A stretch of 64,000 nt of DNA from Nyssa sinensis (lineage: Eukaryota > Streptophyta > Magnoliopsida > Cornales > Nyssaceae). The position numbers were made by a program, and so were the translations under genes. Location: positions 33,717,751 to 33,781,750 of the forward strand of contig CM018032.1 of the NCBI GenBank assembly GCA_008638375.1, read 5' to 3'. Shown here in pieces: positions 60,710-64,000 of the stretch. Below the pieces are notes generated by a model. The model was not told the origin of the DNA and made no database searches. It saw only the letters and a list, made by a program, of their open reading frames with translations. Positions within the stretch are counted from its first letter, which is position 1, and each line of letters starts with the position of its first letter.

Positions 60710-61940
60710 AGTTTGCGAAGCAGGGGGTGAGCTGCATGACTGAAGGGGGCGGCAGAGGGCCTACCGGGACTGCGGGGATCGAGGCATGGGCGACGGAGGT
60801 GGTAATGGCACTGAGCACGATCTAGAGGGGGATCGACGCTGTGACCAGTAGCAGTACCGGCGATGTTGCGCTCGACCCCAAAATCCTGATCGTGAAGGCG
60901 ATGGAGCAGCGATGGGTTGATGGTAAAGGCGGCGATGTTGGCGGATGGGTTTTAGCAACCTGCTGGGTTTGAGCGTGGTCTGAGAAGAACGGGTTCCATA
61001 AAGCGGGGAATAGATCGGCGTCGGTGGCGTTTGCGCCCGATGCTTCGTTCTTGGTTGTAGGGATGATGGCAGGGGTGGTCGATCTGATGATATTGTGATG
61101 TTGGGTCTTTATTTGGGCGAAAGATTTTAGATACGCTTGTGTATTGCTCTGTTTCAGGGCAATGATTGTTTGTGGTCAGTGTTTATGTTGTGTTGTCCTC
61201 TGATAACACTTCGGTTCATTTGTTTTGCATTGGTTGATGGGTTTTCTTTGGGTTCAGATGGGTAGTAGCAGAGGTGGTTTTGTAGTGAGATTTTTGAGGA
61301 TTTGGTTGGGTCTCCTATGGCGGTACAGCATATCGCTGTGTGTGTGAGTAGCGGTGTGGCAGTAAGGGGGTGACAATGGCAACGGGAACAAGGCTGAGAC
61401 GATTTTGGCGTTGGCCAACATTGGGCAATCACCGGGCAATCATTCGAATGAGTTGACGGTAGTGATTGAGTTGGGAAAAATCCCTGGATACATTGTTTTA
61501 AGGTAGCCTTGGTAAATTGTAATGGGTTTCAGATCAGGTTGTTGAAGAGATGGACCTTGGCAGTAACATGGAGTATGACAAATTGGACGGCAAAGAGGAA
61601 ATTGATTGCTCTAAATGGGTGGCTTACATCGTGCTTCACTGTTGCAAATGAGATCGCTAGTTATCTCTAAGCCGGTGATATTGGTCCTTTCCGTGTTGGT
61701 TGATTTCTCATGAGCATGCTGGCTGGTGGTGGCTGCTATGTTGAAAATTGGACACAGAGTTAAAGAATGGCTCGGTGTAATTTAAACAAGGGTGTGATCC
61801 ATGAAATGCAAGTTGGTGAATCAGGAGAGGGGTAAATGATGGCAGTATCAAGCGGTGAAAGGTCAGTTGGATGCTATTGAAGCATCAAGTATGAGCCGTG
61901 CATTTGTTGTAAGCAGATTGGATTGAAGGAATGCGAAACA
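60710..61940 (+). other. GC-richer inserted or captured segment in L12
   Basis: Composition changes abruptly from A/G-rich leader to mixed sequence rich in GGCG and GCGATGG, and back near 61945. Both strands have several short open frames but no domain that I recognise. It lies where L4 goes directly from leader to donor site. Capture of host gene DNA or insertion of an unrelated repeat both fit. Confidence 0.5.
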
Positions 61941-62504
61941 ACAGGGTAAGACACTGAATTTTAGTCTTGAATTTTTAGAAACATGAAAAATTAGATTGAT
62001 TGTAGGATTTCATTAAGCATGAAAATTGTTTTAGATGTGCAAATTTGGAATCAAGAAAAATAATCCAGAAACAAAGGGGGAAGGAAACACAGCTTAGCGG
62101 CTGAGTTTTGTGATTTTATTTGGGCCAAACCGGGTCGAGTCCGACCCGACCCACCCATTCAAATAGCTGCCCAGTACTATTACTTTATGGGTAAAATTTT
62201 AAATTTAAGTTTGGAAGGTGTTTGGTTGAAAAGGAGAAGCTATCAAATTATTGGCTTATAATAGAAACGTACAGGAAAAATAATGGAAACTTATAGGAAT
62301 TGGAAAAATTGTGGGCAGTGAATAGAACCTTGTGAGATTTTAATTATACCTAGAAACTTGGGTTAATTGTGAATTGACCCAAGTGAATGAAATAATACTT
62401 AATAATAATTTAAAGGGTAAAATTACCAAAATGTCCTTAATTCAAAGACCAGTCAAACGAACCCCGATTAAAATAAAATAATAGTGGAATTTTATTATTT
62501 CAAC

Positions 62505-62680
62505 CATTCTAGACTCAACCGTGGAGTCCAATTTGCAAAAAGAGGTCTCGAGATGTAAAGACCCGTAAAAGTGCAAAATGACCGTTTTGCCCTTTTTGGC
62601 TCGGATGTCCAAATTAAATTCCGCGAAGGCCCAAACCAATCTTCTTCGACATTCCGGACTCAACAGTAGAGTTTAATCTG
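62505..62680 (+). repeat. Hairpin modules of L12
   Basis: agactcaaccgtggagtcc (62511-62529) and ggactcaacagtagagttt (62656-62674), 145 bp apart, with 'gaccgttttgccctt' between them. Confidence 0.75.
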
Positions 62681-62772
62681 GCAAATTAGAAACTCATAAA
62701 ATAAAGACATAAAATTTGATGAATAGCATAATTCAAGTAGCAATTGAACTGAGTTGTATTTCATGATTTTAG

Positions 62773-62876
62773 GAACGCGGAAAGGCAAGGAGAAGGTGGT
62801 TTGACCTTCTGCAATTTTCACTGTAGTTCAACTACACCACAAGTACGATTTATTAGGGTTGAGACCAACCCATCAG
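62773..62876 (+). other. Exon-like block 2 of L12 (104 nt)
   Basis: CATGATTTTAG precedes and GTATGATATATTG follows, the same pair as in L4 (102 nt). The starts of the two blocks are similar (gaacrc, then aaggsaaagagaagg). Confidence 0.55.
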
Positions 62877-63607
62877 GTATGATATATTGTGCTAAGTAAG
62901 GAATAGGATTAAGTTAGGAATGCATTGCCATGTTGACTTAATGATTCACATGTTTGCTTGAATGGTTATATGCGCATGGGTTTCTTATTATCTTTTGAAA
63001 GCTTGGTTAAGTGATAGATGTGGATCATGACTATATGTATATCGCATGTGTTAGCATAATGTGTGAATTATATTCTTCGAGAATTGTTGAAATTATGACA
63101 TATGTAACTTAAAGCATGCGTTTAAATGGACTATGTATAGCATGTACCCTTGATAAAGGGATTTCAAGATCGGAATGTTATTGTGTAATACGTCATCTAA
63201 AGCATGCTTCATGTATGGATAAGATGCTTTGCTTATATGCTCCTCGTTGCCCTATAAAGATATGATTTGTCCTATGTGTTGGTGTTGTACGTGATTTATG
63301 TTTTTTTGGAGAGTTGTTCAGATTGTGAACACATGACATGAGTATGTATTTATGTTGATCATATAATATATACTTTCATGTGAAAGAGGTTTTATAATTT
63401 AGATACTGTGGTTGCTTTAAGTGGAATGGGTTATTCAAAATATATTCCATGTGTTGGAAGGAAGTGTTTCATTGGGATTGTATTAGTGCATGATGGAATC
63501 AAGGCTTATTGGTATGGTGTGATTCATTGAAATATAAAGTCCTTTATTTTATTTTCTTTTAGTTTCGTTACTCGTGCCTCGGGTTTACGAGAATTCAGGG
63601 CGTGACA

Positions 63608-63956
63608 TGCGCGCACACCCGCGCCATTCCCGCGCGATCCCACGCTACGCGCCCTGCGCCCACCCACACCTGCCGCCTGCCCGGGCCCCTAAGCCCGACC
63701 CCCCTGGGCGCCCATTCCCCTACACCCTTGACACCAGCCCTTAGCCATCCTTTTGGGCCATGTTTGGCCAATACTTAGGCCATGTTTGGCCACCATGTTA
63801 GGTGATGTTTGGCCACCTTATTGGGCCATGTTTGGCCACTCTTATGGGTCATGTTTGGCCACTTCCTTAGACTACCTTAGGTAGGATTTTTGACCTATTC
63901 TTGGTCTATGCCTTAGGCCATTTGGGGCCCATTTGGGCCATTGTTCCAAGGCATAT
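63608..63956 (+). mobile_element. Element B LTR2, segment c
   Basis: It continues LTR2 with a GC-rich patch (63608-63720) and the 23-bp minisatellite (63749-63866). It is cut at 'ggcatat' by L13. About 260 bp of LTR2 should remain beyond the window, judged from LTR1. Confidence 0.9.
63749..63866 (+). repeat. 23-bp minisatellite in LTR2 of B
   Basis: Five variable units of 'ttttgggccatgtttggcca', matching 21361-21476 unit by unit. Confidence 0.88.
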
Positions 63957-64000
63957 TGTCACGACCCGAAACCCACCCTGTGCGGATCTCGGATCGCAAC
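63957..64000 (-). mobile_element. L13: start of another minus-strand family-A LTR
   Basis: TGTCACGACCCGAAACCC followed by accctgtgcggatctcg matches the reversed family-A terminus of L6 and L11. Only 44 bases are inside the window. Confidence 0.85.

Larger units (their letters stand above)
60258..63607 (+). mobile_element. L12: family-D solo LTR, TSD TGCGC
   Basis: It starts TGTAAAGATCCG and ends GAATTCAGGGCGTGACA, with TGCGC at 60253-60257 and 63608-63612. It has an AT/GT tract (60425-60560), a GA-rich leader (60595-60705), a GC-richer 1.2-kb stretch and donor CAGG|GTAAGACAC after 61945. Hairpin modules, exon-like block 2 (62773-62876) and a T-rich acceptor near 63560 follow. Ends match L4, but the GC-richer stretch has no L4 counterpart. 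Confidence 0.92.

Noticed and set aside
60761..61432. Proline/serine-rich minus-strand frames as host genes
   Set aside because: They are short and overlapping, with no domain. Kept only as part of the unexplained GC-richer block in L12.
1..64000. Endogenous pararetrovirus or other viral sequence
   Set aside because: No movement-protein, coat or caulimovirid RT motif was seen. The only RT is Ty1/copia, and the gag fragment is Ty3/gypsy-like.

Overview
The window is intergenic DNA from a flowering-plant-type nuclear genome; I cannot name the species. It is AT-rich, dominated by LTR retrotransposon sequence, and has two tRNA-Met-type primer-binding sites (tggtatcagagc) and a decayed plant-type Ty1/copia polyprotein. 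I found no intact host gene, rRNA, CRISPR array or bacterial-style operon. Nearly every open frame is an accidental product of low-complexity or LTR DNA.

Almost the whole 64 kb can be tiled as nested insertions, many closed by matching 5-bp target-site duplications (TSDs). I name the units L1-L13, U and B. Left block: a minus-strand copia relic (17861-19414) was hit by L5 (15169-17860), which was hit by L2 (3933-5588, 10474-11246, 14618-15168). L2 was in turn hit by L1 (1-3932), L3 (5589-10473, TSD TATAT) and L4 (11247-14617, minus, TSD ATTGT). Right block: the same copia relic was also hit by element B. B has LTR1 19415-21825, a PBS, a non-coding interior, a PPT and LTR2 from 23322. B's LTR2 is split by the 34.7-kb unit U (25448-60129, TSD TTAAA), by L12 (60258-63607, TSD TGCGC) and by L13 (from 63957). 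Inside U sit L6 (26228-33748, minus) containing L7 (28069-31497), L8 (35067-40230, minus, TSD ACCCC) and L9 (42103-60102, TSD TCATG). L9 is a two-LTR element with 3.24-kb LTRs, and it contains L10 (46020-50085) and L11 (50125-53771, minus, TSD TTAGG).

Most units are very long solo LTRs (3.4-5.2 kb) that share one plan. They have a TG...CA boundary, AT/GT microsatellites and a TATA-like box. A GA-rich leader ends in AG|GTAA. A long intron-like stretch then carries GGACTC...GAGTCC hairpins about 143 bp apart. Next come a short exon-like block (54-104 nt) bounded by AG and GTRAGT-type sites, a second intron-like stretch ending in a hairpin and TTTTTCAG|G, and a GGGTCGTGACA or GGCGTGACA terminus. 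The LTRs therefore look like conserved, spliced, mostly non-coding transcription units (LARD-like). Seven of them also carry antisense tRNA-like units with A box, B box and T-run. Two carry a related short ORF of unknown function. These observations, together with a chimeric LTR/TRIM unit that integrated as one piece, are the main items for follow-up.
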